From positions 62,001 to 126,000 of the forward strand of contig NZ_WARX01000031.1 in NCBI RefSeq assembly GCF_009720385.1: DNA of 64,000 nt, written 5' to 3'. Shown in pieces: positions 52,536 through 62,650 of the stretch. Origin of the DNA: Catellatospora vulcania. Its GTDB lineage: Bacteria; Actinomycetota; Actinomycetes; Mycobacteriales; Micromonosporaceae. Positions within the stretch are counted from its first letter, which is position 1, and each line of letters opens with the position of its first letter. The position numbers were made by a program, and so were the translations under genes. The notes beneath the pieces were generated by a model that had not been told where the DNA came from, did no database searches, and saw only the letters and a program-made list of their open reading frames with translations.

Positions 52536-52589
52536 CGCTCCCGGACCGCGGCACGCTCCCGGACTACCGCTCGCTCCCGGACTACCGGC
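52536..52589. repeat. Three 18-base tandem repeats
   Basis: CGCTCCCGGAC recurs at 52536, 52554 and 52572, an exact 18-base period; units two and three share 16 of 18 bases. The last unit includes the stop codon of the crotonase gene (minus strand). Confidence 0.75.
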
Positions 52590-53355
52590 CGCTCCAGCGC
52601 GGTGGGCGTTTCTGCGCGAACGCGCTCGCTCCCTCGCGGGCGTCTGCCGACGCGGCGACCGACCGCACCAGCGGATCCTGGATCGCGAACGCGTCGGACG
52701 TGGCAGCTCCCTCGGCCGAAACCACGATCCGGCGGGTCGCCGCGACGGCGAGCGGCGCGTTGCGGGCGATCCGGCCGGCGAGACCGATCGCCGCAGGCAG
52801 GCTTCCTCCGGGCGGTGTCAGCTCGTTGACCAGGCCGTACCGCTGTGCCGTCAGGGCGTCGACGGGTTCGCCGGTCAGCAGCATCCCCATCGCGACGTGG
52901 TACGGCACGCGCCGGGGCAGCCTGATCGCGCCGCCCTCACTGGCGACCAGGCCCCGGGTCACCTCGGGCAGCCCGAACACCGCCGTGCTGCTCGCCACGA
53001 TGAGGTCGCAGGCCAGCGCCAGCTCGAAGCCGCCCGCTACGGCGTACCCCTCGACTGCAGCGATCAGCGGTTTGCCCCGGTCGGCACGGGTCAGCCCGGC
53101 GAGCCCGCGCTCATCGACGAACGGAAAGCCCTCGGCCAGGAACGCTTTGAGGTCCATACCCGCGCAGAACGTGCCCCCGGCCCCGGTGAGCACACCGGCG
53201 GACAGGTCGCGGTCGCCTTCCAGGCGGTCCAGCCCGGCGCTGATCCCTTCCGCCACGGCACGGTCGACGGCGTTGCGGGCCTCCGGGCGGTTGATCACGA
53301 GCACCAGCACCCCGGCGGTGACGTACGAATCCACCGCGAGTTCTTCGACGAACAT
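52582..53355 (-). CDS. Enoyl-CoA hydratase/isomerase (crotonase) family protein
   Basis: A 257-residue crotonase. INRPEARNAVDRAVAEGI, GTFCAGMDLKAF (oxyanion-hole strand) and AVEGYAVAGGFELALACDLIVAS are family motifs. After ACDLIVASSTAVFGLPEV comes TRGLVASEGGAIRLPRRV, in which the Glu is a candidate catalytic acid or base. It acts on an acyl-CoA in lipid or aromatic breakdown. The P450 gene ends 13 bases upstream of its ATG-side, so both are probably cotranscribed. Confidence 0.9.
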   Translation of the reverse strand: MFVEELAVDSYVTAGVLVLVINRPEARNAVDRAVAEGISAGLDRLEGDRDLSAGVLTGAGGTFCAGMDLKAFLAEGFPFVDERGLAGLTRADRGKPLIAAVEGYAVAGGFELALACDLIVASSTAVFGLPEVTRGLVASEGGAIRLPRRVPYHVAMGMLLTGEPVDALTAQRYGLVNELTPPGGSLPAAIGLAGRIARNAPLAVAATRRIVVSAEGAATSDAFAIQDPLVRSVAASADAREGASAFAQKRPPRWSGR

Positions 53356-53367
53356 GGCAGTCCCCCG

Positions 53368-54684
<1,317 letters not shown>

Positions 54685-54764
54685 AATTCATGCAAGCGAC
54701 CACTCCGCCATCGTCGGCCACTGAGTGCTGAATCACCGACGAAAGTCGAGCCGAGGCGGTCCGG

Positions 54765-54890
54765 TCAGCCTTGGCGCTCGATCTGGGCGCGGATGCGCGG
54801 GAACGCCGCGTCGGCCTCGCCCTGGGTGTAGTCGGCGTAGTGCTGCTTGATGTCGGCGGGCAGCTCGCCGCCGCTCTGGCGACTGGCGCG
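54765..54890 (-). pseudogene. C-terminal gene fragment, unknown family
   Basis: One frame reads SGGELPADIKQHYADYTQGEADAAFPRIRAQIERQG with strong codon bias up to a stop, but no start codon or upstream domain exists before the neighbouring gene. It looks like the tail of a lost gene. Confidence 0.3.
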
Positions 54891-54925
54891 AGCGGCACGG
54901 CTGAAGCCGAGATAGGGTCCCGTCC

Positions 54926-55633
54926 ATGGACATGCTGAGGGGCGAGAAGATCGCCGAGGCCGACCTGACCGACTGGCGCAAGCTGGCCCAGGGGCTCCAT
55001 GCCCGCTACCTGGTCGCCGACTTCAGCGCCGGTGTACGGTTCGTCGCCGCGGTGGGCGAGGCGGGCGACGCACTCGGCCACCACCCGCGCGTGTCGATCG
55101 GCAACGGGTACGTCGACTTCAAGCTGATCACCGATGACGCCGTCTACCGCGACGGCGAGGGCACCGAACACGTCATCGAATGGGTGACCCAGCAGGACGT
55201 CGACCTCGCACGACGGATCACCGAGATCGCCGCCGACCACAAGGTCGACGCCGACCCGGCCTCGGTCAGCATGATCGAGCTCGGCCTCGACACGGCGCGC
55301 TCCGCGACCATCGCCCCGGTGTGGGCCGCCCTGCTGACCGGGAACCCCGAGGCCCAGGGCCACGGGTCCCCCAGCGACGAGATCCGGGACGCCACCGGCC
55401 GGGTGCCGAACCTGTGGTTCGGCGACGCCGACGAGCACCAGACCCCGCGTCAGCGGTTCCACATCGAGGTCTACGTGGCGCCCGAGGTGGCCGAGCAACG
55501 GATCGCCGCCGCCGTCGCCGCGGGTGGGACCGTCGTCGACGACAGCAACGCACCCTCGCTCACCGTGATCGCCGACCAGGACGGCAACAAGGGAATCCTG
55601 TGCGTCGACGTGTCCGCCGCGACGAAGCAGTGA
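54926..55633 (+). CDS. Pterin-4a-carbinolamine dehydratase-like domain fused to a VOC domain
   Basis: A 235-residue fusion. Residues 1-100 follow the pterin dehydratase (PCD/DCoH) fold: LTDWRKLAQGLHARYLVADFSAGVRFVAAVGEAGDALGHHPRV pattern (W......l.......f..a..F...va..Ae...HHP.v), then VDFKLITDD. Residues 115-230 are a glyoxalase/VOC domain (ARSATIAPVWAALLTGNPEA, QTPRQRFHIEVYVAPEVAEQRI, TVVDDSNAPSLTVIADQDGNK). Both parts are common in actinobacteria; the fusion suggests a shared small-molecule substrate. ATGs at 54926 and 54932 are both usable. Confidence 0.8.
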   Translation: MDMLRGEKIAEADLTDWRKLAQGLHARYLVADFSAGVRFVAAVGEAGDALGHHPRVSIGNGYVDFKLITDDAVYRDGEGTEHVIEWVTQQDVDLARRITEIAADHKVDADPASVSMIELGLDTARSATIAPVWAALLTGNPEAQGHGSPSDEIRDATGRVPNLWFGDADEHQTPRQRFHIEVYVAPEVAEQRIAAAVAAGGTVVDDSNAPSLTVIADQDGNKGILCVDVSAATKQ

Positions 55634-55794
55634 ACCGCCGACTCGGGTAATCCGGGCCTGGTAAGGCGTGATCGATGTCCCGATCGAGGCGCTCCGACGG
55701 GGCCCAGCCCTCGCCTGTATGTCAGGCGAGTGGCGGCTCCTCGCACTGCTAAATGGGAGGCGGGCGTGGGACCGGGGCAGGTACGTTTCCGGGC

Positions 55795-56457
55795 GTGAGC
55801 AGGATCCTGTCGGTCAACCTGGCGGTGCCGGCCCGCAATCCCGCCACGGGCGTGGGACTGACGGGCATCAGCAAGCGACCGGTCGACCACCTGGTCACCG
55901 TGCGGGCGCCTGGGCCGATGGCGACGGGATTGCACAGTGGCCTGGTCGGCGACCAGATCTTCGACATCGAGCATCACGGCGGCGACGACCGGGCCGTTTA
56001 CGCGTACGCACGCGAGGACTACGACTGGTGGCAGGCGAGGCTGAGCCGCCGGCTGGCCAACGGGATCTTCGGCGAGAACCTGACGACCGAGGGCGTCGAC
56101 GTCAACGGCGCGGTCATCGGCGAGCGGTGGCGGGTCGGTCCTCGGTTGGTCCTGCAGCCGGTGTTCGGCCGTATCCCGGGCGTCACGTTCCAGCGCAGGA
56201 TGGGTGAGCCGCGCTGGGCACGGACCTTCGCCCGATCGATCCGCCCAGGCGCGTACCTGCGGGTGCTGGAGCAGGGCGAGGTGTGGGCCGGCGATCCGGT
56301 CACCGTTGAGGACCGTCCGGCGCACGGGGTGACGGTCGCACAGGCCTTCCGGGCGTACGCGACCGAACCGGAGCTGCTGCCCGATCTGCTGAGGACCGAC
56401 GGGCTGCCTGACGATCTGCGCGAGACCCTGACAAGTCGGCTTCTCCGCAGGCGGTAA
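55795..56457 (+). CDS. MOSC-domain protein, YiiM-like, lacking the usual cysteine
   Basis: A 220-residue MOSC protein. The opening SVNLAVPARN and VGDQIFDIEHHGGDDRAVYAYAREDYDWW (pattern GDgq.d...HGG.d.AVyaya.e.y..W) are diagnostic, as is NGIFGENLTTEGVDV. Relatives carry a cysteine in 'R.PC..f'; here the same place reads GRIPGVTFQRRM, with Gly. YiiM proteins reduce N-hydroxylated compounds with molybdenum cofactor. Without the cysteine, cofactor binding is doubtful. GTG start at 55795. Confidence 0.85.
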   Translation: MSRILSVNLAVPARNPATGVGLTGISKRPVDHLVTVRAPGPMATGLHSGLVGDQIFDIEHHGGDDRAVYAYAREDYDWWQARLSRRLANGIFGENLTTEGVDVNGAVIGERWRVGPRLVLQPVFGRIPGVTFQRRMGEPRWARTFARSIRPGAYLRVLEQGEVWAGDPVTVEDRPAHGVTVAQAFRAYATEPELLPDLLRTDGLPDDLRETLTSRLLRRR

Positions 56458-57063
56458 CCGGGACGTCGAGCGCTTCACCCAGGCGGAATCCACCGCTCCG
56501 GGGGCGGGGCGCCGGAGGCCGGGCGACAAAGCACTCCACGATGCCGAGGCCGCCCGTCCTGTCGTGTGGGGACTCGTCCTCGGACACAGGTCGCTTTGCG
56601 CCTGTTGGCAAGCGCGACTCGCTCCACAGGTGTGCACTGCACACACATCCGTCATCCCCGATGTCGCAGCCATCTATCTAGCGTCACACATCTATGCATG
56701 TTAGAAATCTTTCCTGCTGCAGACACGACTGAAACTTCCCTCCACGCCCCTGGGAGACCTCGCTATCCCACGCCGTTCCATGTGCCGCAGCCGTCCTCGC
56801 GGCCGGTGTGGTCGCGCCGAACTCCTCACCCTGCAGCAGCAGCAACTACGGCCAGGTCACCGTGTACGCCGTCACGGTCACGCACAGCTGAGCAACCGGT
56901 CATACGGTCCCGGACCCGTATATCAGCCCGAGAACCGATCCGGCAGGTAGTCGCGGCCACGCGGCAGGATCTACGCTATGGCCGGCTGCCCCCGCGACGC
57001 CACACGCGTGTCCACAACAGACAGTGATCCGAGGTTGGCCGCTCCGCAGCTTGAGAGGGTGCC
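56458..57063. other. Gene-poor stretch with a possible peptide remnant
   Basis: 606 bases of mixed composition. One frame (56778-56891) reads AAVLAAGVVAPNSS and then YGQVTVYAVTVTHS to a stop, like a short secreted peptide. It has no start codon in frame, and the likely start lies in another frame just before, which suggests a frameshifted remnant. No other gene seen. Confidence 0.35.
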
Positions 57064-57261
57064 GTGGATACGAAGCGGGACACGCTGTCACCAACCGAGT
57101 TGATCGCCGTGGGGATCATCATTCTGATCTTCGGTGTGATCGGCTCGGTTGCCCACATCCGAGGTCATGGAGTCTCCAGAACCAGATTCGGACCTTTCGC
57201 CATGATCACGATTGGCGCGGCCGCGCTCATAGCCGGCATATCCTGGGCGCTGCTGACATGA
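57064..57261 (+). CDS. Small two-helix membrane protein, unknown
   Basis: Sixty-five residues: LIAVGIIILIFGVIGSVAHI and FGPFAMITIGAAALIAGISWAL are two membrane helices joined by a basic loop (RGHGVSRTR). GAGAGGG lies 5 bases before the GTG. No family recognised; the ribosome site and helix pattern support a real gene. Confidence 0.6.
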   Translation: MDTKRDTLSPTELIAVGIIILIFGVIGSVAHIRGHGVSRTRFGPFAMITIGAAALIAGISWALLT

Positions 57262-57420
57262 CAGCTGCTCACGATCATCTGGTCGAGTTCAGGCTGATCG
57301 GCGTGGGCGGGGCTTCCCGGCAGGACCAGCGCGCAGCTGAGCAGGCTCCGGCATGCCGGGCATGCAGTCCGCCGCCATGATCAAGCGTCGATAAAGTTTC
57401 GGGAAGATGACGGACAACCC

Positions 57421-57449
57421 TTGTGAGCGTTCGCCTGACGCCCTAACCT
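57421..57449 (+). promoter_or_regulatory. Candidate promoter of the GH43 operon
   Basis: TTGTGA and TAACCT separated by 17 bases. The -35 overlaps TGTGAGCG, a half of the operator found downstream at 57618, so one regulator could touch both places. Confidence 0.4.
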
Positions 57450-57617
57450 CAGATCCACGGCGCGCCCGGGATCGTCGTCAACCGATATCCGGGCAGGGTT
57501 GGGAACACCGCAGCCACCCAGCGTCGCGGCACCAGCACCACGCCCGTTCACGTACCCGCAGGCTCCGATCCCTGCGGTAACCGCCCGTCTCCGACGATGC
57601 CGCTCTCTGGCCACAAA

Positions 57618-57631
57618 TGTGAGCGCTCACA
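57618..57631. promoter_or_regulatory. LacI-type operator palindrome
   Basis: TGTGAGCGCTCACA, a perfect 14-base palindrome. LacI-family repressors of sugar-use genes in actinomycetes bind similar sites with a GAGCGCTC centre (for example CebR/CelR at TGGGAGCGCTCCCA). No LacI-type gene is in the window. Confidence 0.65.
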
Positions 57632-57770
57632 AGGAGTAGATCGCCTAAACACCATCCAACTCGACAGCTCTCCCGCAATCAGGACCGACGCCGACGGCGT
57701 CGGCCCCGATGACACCTGTGCCCGCGCCCGGCCGCACCGCGAGCACCCCGCTCCCTCCGGAAGGACCACC

Positions 57771-59168
57771 ATGACCACCAGACGCGAGCTGCTGACCGGG
57801 CTGCTGTCCACGGCCGCGGCCACCGCGACCGGCGGGCTGGCGATCGCCGCCACCGGCTCCCCCGCCCACGCTGCCGGTCCGCTGACCGGCTACGTGATGG
57901 GCTACTTCACCGAGTCGCCGAACCGGCTGGCCAACAACTACGGCCTGCACCTGGCCGTCAGCACCGACGGTCTGCACTGGACCCCGCTCAACCAGAACAA
58001 TCCCGTGGTCACGCCGACGGCCGGCACCGGCGGGCTGCGCGACCCGTTCATCCTGCGCAAGCGCGACGACACGTTCGTGGTGCTCGCCACCGACCTGGCC
58101 GGCACCGACTTCACCCAGCCGAACCAGTACATCCACGTCTGGGACTCGGTCGATCTGCGCACCTTCACCGGCTACCGGCGGGTGCGGATGCACACCATGA
58201 ACACCCACACCTGGGCGCCGGAGGCGTTCTGGGACAACGCCCGCGGCCAGTACGGCATCATCTACTCCGCGCACAACGGCGTACGCGACGTGTTCATGGT
58301 CAACTACACCGCAGATTTCGTGAACGTCGGCGCCGCACAGGTGTTCTTCGACCCGGGCTTCAACGTCCTCGACGCGACCATGCACCTGGGCAGCGTCACG
58401 AACTACCTGTACTACAAGAACCTCGCCGACGGCCGGCTCTACGGCGCCCGCTCGGCCACCCTCAACCCGAACAGCTTCAGCACTTACACCAGCGGCGTCG
58501 TCAACGGCGGCATCGAGGCCCCCATCGTGGTCAAGGCCAACGACCGCAACGAGTGGTGGCTCTGGGGCGACTCCTACAGCCCCGTCAACGGCGAGTTCTA
58601 CGTCTGGCGCAGCGGGGACGTCAACGCCAACAGCTGGACGGCGCTGGACAAGGCCGTCTACACCCAGCCGGTCAACGCCAAACACGCCACCATCGCGGCG
58701 ATCACCGCCACCGAGCACGCCAACCTGCTGTCCCGCTGGGGCGCGCCGGCCTGGAACCGGATCAAGTCCTACAACTTCCCGGACCGGCTGATCCGCCACG
58801 CCAGCCGGGTCGGCCGCATCGACCCGTACCCGTTCGACCCGTACGCCGACGCCCAGTGGCGGCTGCGGCCGGGTCTGGCCGACGCGGCCGGGGTGTCGTT
58901 CGAGTCGGTCAACCTGCCCGGCAACTACCTGCGCCACAGCGGCTACGTGATCGGGCTGGCGGCCAACGACGGCAGCGCGCTGTTCGCCGCCGACGCGACC
59001 TTCCACCGCACCGCGGGTCTGGCCAACAGCGCCTGGACCTCGTGGCGCTCGCACAACTTCCCCGACCGCTACCTGCGCCACAGCAACTACCTGCTGCGCA
59101 TCGACGTGCTCGGCACCGGCTCGCCCGCGGCCGACCGGGCCGACGCCACCTTCCAGCTCGGCTACTGA
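57771..59168 (+). CDS. Secreted GH43 glycosidase with C-terminal AbfB (CBM42) domain
   Basis: A 465-residue enzyme with GGAAGGAC before the ATG and a twin-arginine-like signal (TTRRELLTGLLSTAAATATGG read as RRELL). The five-bladed propeller of GH43 is seen in GLRDPFILRKRDDTFVVLAT (Asp in RDPF), HTWAPEAFWD and IEAPIVVKANDRNEWWLWGD (Glu). Residues 320-465 form the AbfB arabinose-binding trefoil with repeated SYNFPDRLIRH, SVNLPGNYLRHSG and SHNFPDRYLRHSN. It probably releases arabinose from arabinan or arabinoxylan outside the cell. First gene of a three-gene operon. Confidence 0.88.
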   Translation: MTTRRELLTGLLSTAAATATGGLAIAATGSPAHAAGPLTGYVMGYFTESPNRLANNYGLHLAVSTDGLHWTPLNQNNPVVTPTAGTGGLRDPFILRKRDDTFVVLATDLAGTDFTQPNQYIHVWDSVDLRTFTGYRRVRMHTMNTHTWAPEAFWDNARGQYGIIYSAHNGVRDVFMVNYTADFVNVGAAQVFFDPGFNVLDATMHLGSVTNYLYYKNLADGRLYGARSATLNPNSFSTYTSGVVNGGIEAPIVVKANDRNEWWLWGDSYSPVNGEFYVWRSGDVNANSWTALDKAVYTQPVNAKHATIAAITATEHANLLSRWGAPAWNRIKSYNFPDRLIRHASRVGRIDPYPFDPYADAQWRLRPGLADAAGVSFESVNLPGNYLRHSGYVIGLAANDGSALFAADATFHRTAGLANSAWTSWRSHNFPDRYLRHSNYLLRIDVLGTGSPAADRADATFQLGY

Positions 59169-59180
59169 GAGGACCCGGAC

Positions 59181-60644
59181 ATGACCCCGCTCCCCGAAGC
59201 GACCACGAAACGGCGCTGGTGGCGGCTCGCCGCCCTGGTGGCGGTGAGCGCGCTGGCCGCTGCCGGCCTGCACGCGCCCGCCGCGTCGGCAGCCCCCGCG
59301 GTGAACTACACCAACCCGCTGGTCAACCAGCGCGCCGACGCCCAGATCTACAAGCACACCGACGGCTACTACTACTTCACCGCGACGGTGCCCGAGTACG
59401 ACCGCATCATCCTGCGCCGCGCCACCACTCTGCAGGGGCTGTCCAGCGCGCCGGAGACGGTGATCTGGCGCAAGCATTCCAGCGGCATCATGGGCGCGCA
59501 CATCTGGGCCCCGGAGATCCACTTCATCGACGGGAAGTGGTACGTCTACTTCGCCGCCGGAGCGACCAACGACGTGTGGGCCATCCGGATGTACGTCCTG
59601 GAGGCCTCCGGCGCGAACCCGCTGACCGCTAGCTGGGCCGAGAAGGGCCAGATCCGCACGCCGTGGGAGACGTTCTCGCTGGACGCGTCCACCTTCGTCG
59701 CGAGCGGCGTGCGTTACCTGATCTGGGCGCAGGCCGAGCCGGGCATCGCCACGAACACCAACCTCTACATCGCGCGGCTGTCCAACCCGTGGACCATCAC
59801 CGGCGCGACCACCCGCCTCACCATACCCACGCTGGCCTGGGAGACCCGCGGCTACAAGGTGGCCGAGGGCCCGACGGTCATCCAGCGCAACGGCAAACTG
59901 TTCATGACCTATTCGGCCAGCGCCACCGACGCCAACTACTGCCTGGGCATGCTCACCGCGACGGCGGGCAGCAACCTGCTCAGCGCGTCGTCCTGGACGA
60001 AATCGGCCAATCCGGTGTTCGCCAGCAACGCCGCCACCGGGCAGTGGGGGCCCGGCCACAACTCGTTCACCGTGTCCGAGGACGGGGCCAGCGACATCCT
60101 GGTCTACCACGACCGCAACTACCGGGACATCAGCGGCGACCCGCTCAACGACCCGAACCGGCGCACCCGCCTGCAGAAGTTCTACTGGAACGCCGACGGC
60201 ACCCCGAACTTCGGCATCCCGGTGCCCGACGGCGCGACCCCGGTGCGGCTGAAGTCCTACAACTTCCCGGACCGCGTCGTGCGCCACTGGGAGTACCGGG
60301 CCCGGATCGACACCAACGTGACCAACCTCGCCGACTCCCAGTTCCGGATCGTCACCGGCCTGAACGGCGGCGGCAGCGTGTCGCTGGAGTCGACCAACTT
60401 CCCCGGCTGGTTCCTGCGCCAGCGCAGCAACGGCGAAGCGTGGGTGGACCGCAACGACGGCACGGCGGCGTTCCGCGCCGACGCCAGCTTCTTCCAGCGG
60501 GCGGGCCTGGCGAGCTCGTCGGCGGTGTCATTCGAGTCGCAGAGCCTGCCCGGCCGCTACCTGCGGCACAGCAACTACCTGCTGTACGCCCAGGCGGTCA
60601 CCGACACCGTCGGCCGCGCCGACGCCACCTTCGTACTCGAATGA
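59181..60644 (+). CDS. Secreted GH43 arabinofuranosidase with AbfB (CBM42) domain
   Basis: A 487-residue exported enzyme (signal ending near ASAAPAV). The catalytic residues of GH43 can be placed: Asp in RADAQIYKHTDGYYYFTAT, Asp in SLDASTFVASG and Glu in VAEGPTVIQRNGKLFMTYSAS. WAPEIHFIDGKWYVYFAAG is the typical second blade. Build and domain order resemble exo-1,5-alpha-L-arabinofuranosidases such as Streptomyces avermitilis Araf43A. The C-terminal 145 residues are an AbfB trefoil (SYNFPDRVVRHWE, STNFPGWFLRQR, SQSLPGRYLRHSN). Twelve bases after the previous gene. Confidence 0.9.
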   Translation: MTPLPEATTKRRWWRLAALVAVSALAAAGLHAPAASAAPAVNYTNPLVNQRADAQIYKHTDGYYYFTATVPEYDRIILRRATTLQGLSSAPETVIWRKHSSGIMGAHIWAPEIHFIDGKWYVYFAAGATNDVWAIRMYVLEASGANPLTASWAEKGQIRTPWETFSLDASTFVASGVRYLIWAQAEPGIATNTNLYIARLSNPWTITGATTRLTIPTLAWETRGYKVAEGPTVIQRNGKLFMTYSASATDANYCLGMLTATAGSNLLSASSWTKSANPVFASNAATGQWGPGHNSFTVSEDGASDILVYHDRNYRDISGDPLNDPNRRTRLQKFYWNADGTPNFGIPVPDGATPVRLKSYNFPDRVVRHWEYRARIDTNVTNLADSQFRIVTGLNGGGSVSLESTNFPGWFLRQRSNGEAWVDRNDGTAAFRADASFFQRAGLASSSAVSFESQSLPGRYLRHSNYLLYAQAVTDTVGRADATFVLE

Positions 60645-60661
60645 CACCCCGAGGAGTGACC

Positions 60662-62128
60662 ATGTCGCCGACCCGGCTTCGTGCCCTGTCCCGGCGGGCG
60701 TTCTCGCTCGCCGCAGCCGCCCTGCTGGGCGTGTCCCTGGCCGTCGTCGTGCAGCCCGGCCAGGCCCTGGCCGCGCCCGGCCCGACGTTTCGCAACCCGG
60801 CCGTCGACGTGCCCAACAGCGGCGACCCGACGCTGACCTATTACAACGGTTACTACTACTACGTCGCCACCACCTGGTCCTCCGATGTGGTGATGCGCCG
60901 TGCCCGGACCATCTCCGCGCTGCGCGGGGCCCCGGAGCAGGTCGTCGTGCGCACCGGCGGGTCGACGATGTGGGCGCCGCACCTCGAAATGATCAACAAC
61001 CGGTGGTACCTGTACTACTCCGTCGAGCAGAGCGGCGGCGCACGGCGCACCCACGTCGCGGAGAGCGCCGGGACCGACCCGCTCGGCCCGTACACCATCC
61101 GGGGCATCCTCAACCTGATGCCCAACAACGGCTGGGCCATCGACGCCGCGGTGCTCAAGCTCAACGGCGCGAACTACGTGATGTTCTCGGCGTTCGCGCC
61201 CAGCGACAACCTGCAGTCGCTGTACATCGCGCCGCTGACCAACCCGTGGACGGCCGGGGCGTACGGCACCCGGATCTCCGCGCCGACGCTGTCCTGGGAG
61301 ACCCAGAACGGGGCCGTCAACGAGGGGGCTTTCGCGTTGCAGCGCAACGGGCGCACCTGGATCACCTACTCGGCCAGCCACTGCAACGGCCCGAACTACA
61401 AGCTCGGCATGCTCGAATACCGGGGCGGCGATCCGCTGGCCATGGCCTCGTGGGCCAAGGCCGCCAACCCGATCTTCCAGCGCAGCGACGCGAACGGGGT
61501 GTACGGGCCCGGCCACCACTCGTTCTTCACCTCGCCCGACGGCGCCGAGACGTGGATCGCGTACCACGCCAACAGCTCGGCCAGCCAGGGCTGCGGCACC
61601 ACCCGCAGCACCCGGGTGCAGAAGATCTCCTGGAACGCCGACGGCACCCCGAACCTGGGCGTGCCGGTGTCGCTGTCGACCGTGCTGCCCGGACCGTCCG
61701 GGGAGGCCGGCGCGACCCCGGTGGAGATCCGAAACCGGCACAGCAACCTCTGCCTCGACGACTACAACTACGTGACCACACCTGGGGCCGAGGTGCGGCA
61801 GTGGACGTGCAGCACGGCGACGGTGCAGGACTGGTACCTCACCCCGCTGGCCGACGGCTACTACCAGATCAGCAACCGGCACAGCGGACTGTGCCTGGAC
61901 GACTACAACTTCGTGACCACGCCCGGCGCCGAGGTCCGGCAGTGGACCTGCAACGGGCTGGCCGTGCAGCAGTGGCGCACCGTCGACGCCGGCAGCGGAT
62001 ACGTCACGCTCGTCAACCGGCACAGCGGGCTCTGTCTGGACGACTACAACCTCGTGACCACACCCGGCGCCGAGGTCCGGCAGTGGACCTGCCTGAACAA
62101 CAACGCCCAGCACTGGCGCATCGTGTGA
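60662..62128 (+). CDS. Secreted GH43 glycosidase with ricin-type lectin (CBM13) domain
   Basis: A 488-residue exported enzyme with GAGGAG before the ATG. Catalytic candidates are Asp in SGDPTLTYYNGYYYYVAT, Asp in WAIDAAVLKLNG and Glu in VNEGAFALQRNGRTWITYSAS. Instead of AbfB the C-terminal 130 residues form a beta-trefoil of three near-identical units, each ending VRQWTC (QxW motif) with the NRHSGLCLDDYN start. It would cling to galactose- or xylose-containing polymers. Last gene of the operon, ended by a strong terminator. Confidence 0.9.
   Translation: MSPTRLRALSRRAFSLAAAALLGVSLAVVVQPGQALAAPGPTFRNPAVDVPNSGDPTLTYYNGYYYYVATTWSSDVVMRRARTISALRGAPEQVVVRTGGSTMWAPHLEMINNRWYLYYSVEQSGGARRTHVAESAGTDPLGPYTIRGILNLMPNNGWAIDAAVLKLNGANYVMFSAFAPSDNLQSLYIAPLTNPWTAGAYGTRISAPTLSWETQNGAVNEGAFALQRNGRTWITYSASHCNGPNYKLGMLEYRGGDPLAMASWAKAANPIFQRSDANGVYGPGHHSFFTSPDGAETWIAYHANSSASQGCGTTRSTRVQKISWNADGTPNLGVPVSLSTVLPGPSGEAGATPVEIRNRHSNLCLDDYNYVTTPGAEVRQWTCSTATVQDWYLTPLADGYYQISNRHSGLCLDDYNFVTTPGAEVRQWTCNGLAVQQWRTVDAGSGYVTLVNRHSGLCLDDYNLVTTPGAEVRQWTCLNNNAQHWRIV
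61733..62092 (+). repeat. Three near-identical 78-base blocks in the lectin domain
   Basis: Blocks start at 61733, 61874 and 62015, exactly 141 bases (47 codons) apart, each coding NRHS.LCLDDYN.VTTPGAEVRQWTC. The DNA is nearly as conserved as the protein, which points to recent duplication or gene conversion among the units. Confidence 0.8.
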
Positions 62129-62132
62129 CGAC

Positions 62133-62182
62133 GCTGCGGCGGGTGCCGGCGCGGGATCGCGCGCGCCGGCACCCGCCGCAGC
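62133..62182. terminator. Strong bidirectional terminator
   Basis: Perfect 21-base arms (GCTGCGGCGGGTGCC... and complement) with an 8-base loop, between the GH43 operon and the convergent small gene. Confidence 0.88.
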
Positions 62183-62206
62183 GGGTCGGAGCAGCCTTCG
62201 AAATTA

Positions 62207-62509
62207 TTACGGGCTGACGGAGTACGTGCCGCCGAGGGCCTGCCGGCCGCCCGTGCAGGTGGCGTACGAGTAGCCGCCGACCAGGACCCAGTTGCCGTAT
62301 GCGGTCCCGCCGCCGAGGCACCCGGTCCGCGCCTGGACCTTCCAGTTGCTCGGGTAGCCGGAGCAGGCACCCGCCCGGTAGGTGGAGTAGCTGGTGTTGC
62401 CCGAGTTGCAACCGGCCGCGGAGGCCGGGGCGGAGGTGGCGGCGACGACGCTGGCCGCCATGAGGCCGCTGACGGCGGCGATGCGGGCCGCCGACTTGAT
62501 GGTGCGCAA
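62207..62509 (-). CDS. Small secreted Cys/Gly/Tyr-rich protein
   Basis: About 100 residues. The probable TTG start at 62509 has AGGAGG 4 bases before it; in-frame codons further upstream give an unlikely leader. The signal peptide ends at APASAAG. The mature part (about 68 residues) has four Cys (GCNSGN, GACSGY, GCLGGG, ATCTGG) and many Gly, Ser and Tyr. No family recognised. Likely a disulfide-rich secreted peptide or inhibitor. Confidence 0.65.
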   Translation of the reverse strand: MRTIKSAARIAAVSGLMAASVVAATSAPASAAGCNSGNTSYSTYRAGACSGYPSNWKVQARTGCLGGGTAYGNWVLVGGYSYATCTGGRQALGGTYSVSP

Positions 62510-62650
62510 TGTTCCTCCTGCTGGGGACGTGTACAGGGGTTGAACGCGCATCAATTTACCGCGACCGATCGCCTCAATCAAGAGAGGAAGTCAAATTCTT
62601 GCATACTTGAGTTACAGCCACTTGCATGCTTCCTCACGCCTCTTGCACGG

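Larger units (their letters stand above)
57262..57770. other. Long leader region of the arabinan operon
   Basis: 509 bases without a gene. It holds a candidate promoter at 57421-57449 and a perfect palindromic operator at 57618-57631. An AAGGAG at 57631-57636 is followed by no convincing coding frame. Confidence 0.55.

Noticed and set aside
57645-60287. An 880-residue open frame on the minus strand across two GH43 genes
   Set aside because: Antisense to well-supported enzymes; Val/Gly/Arg-rich composition is the usual by-product of GC-rich coding sequence.
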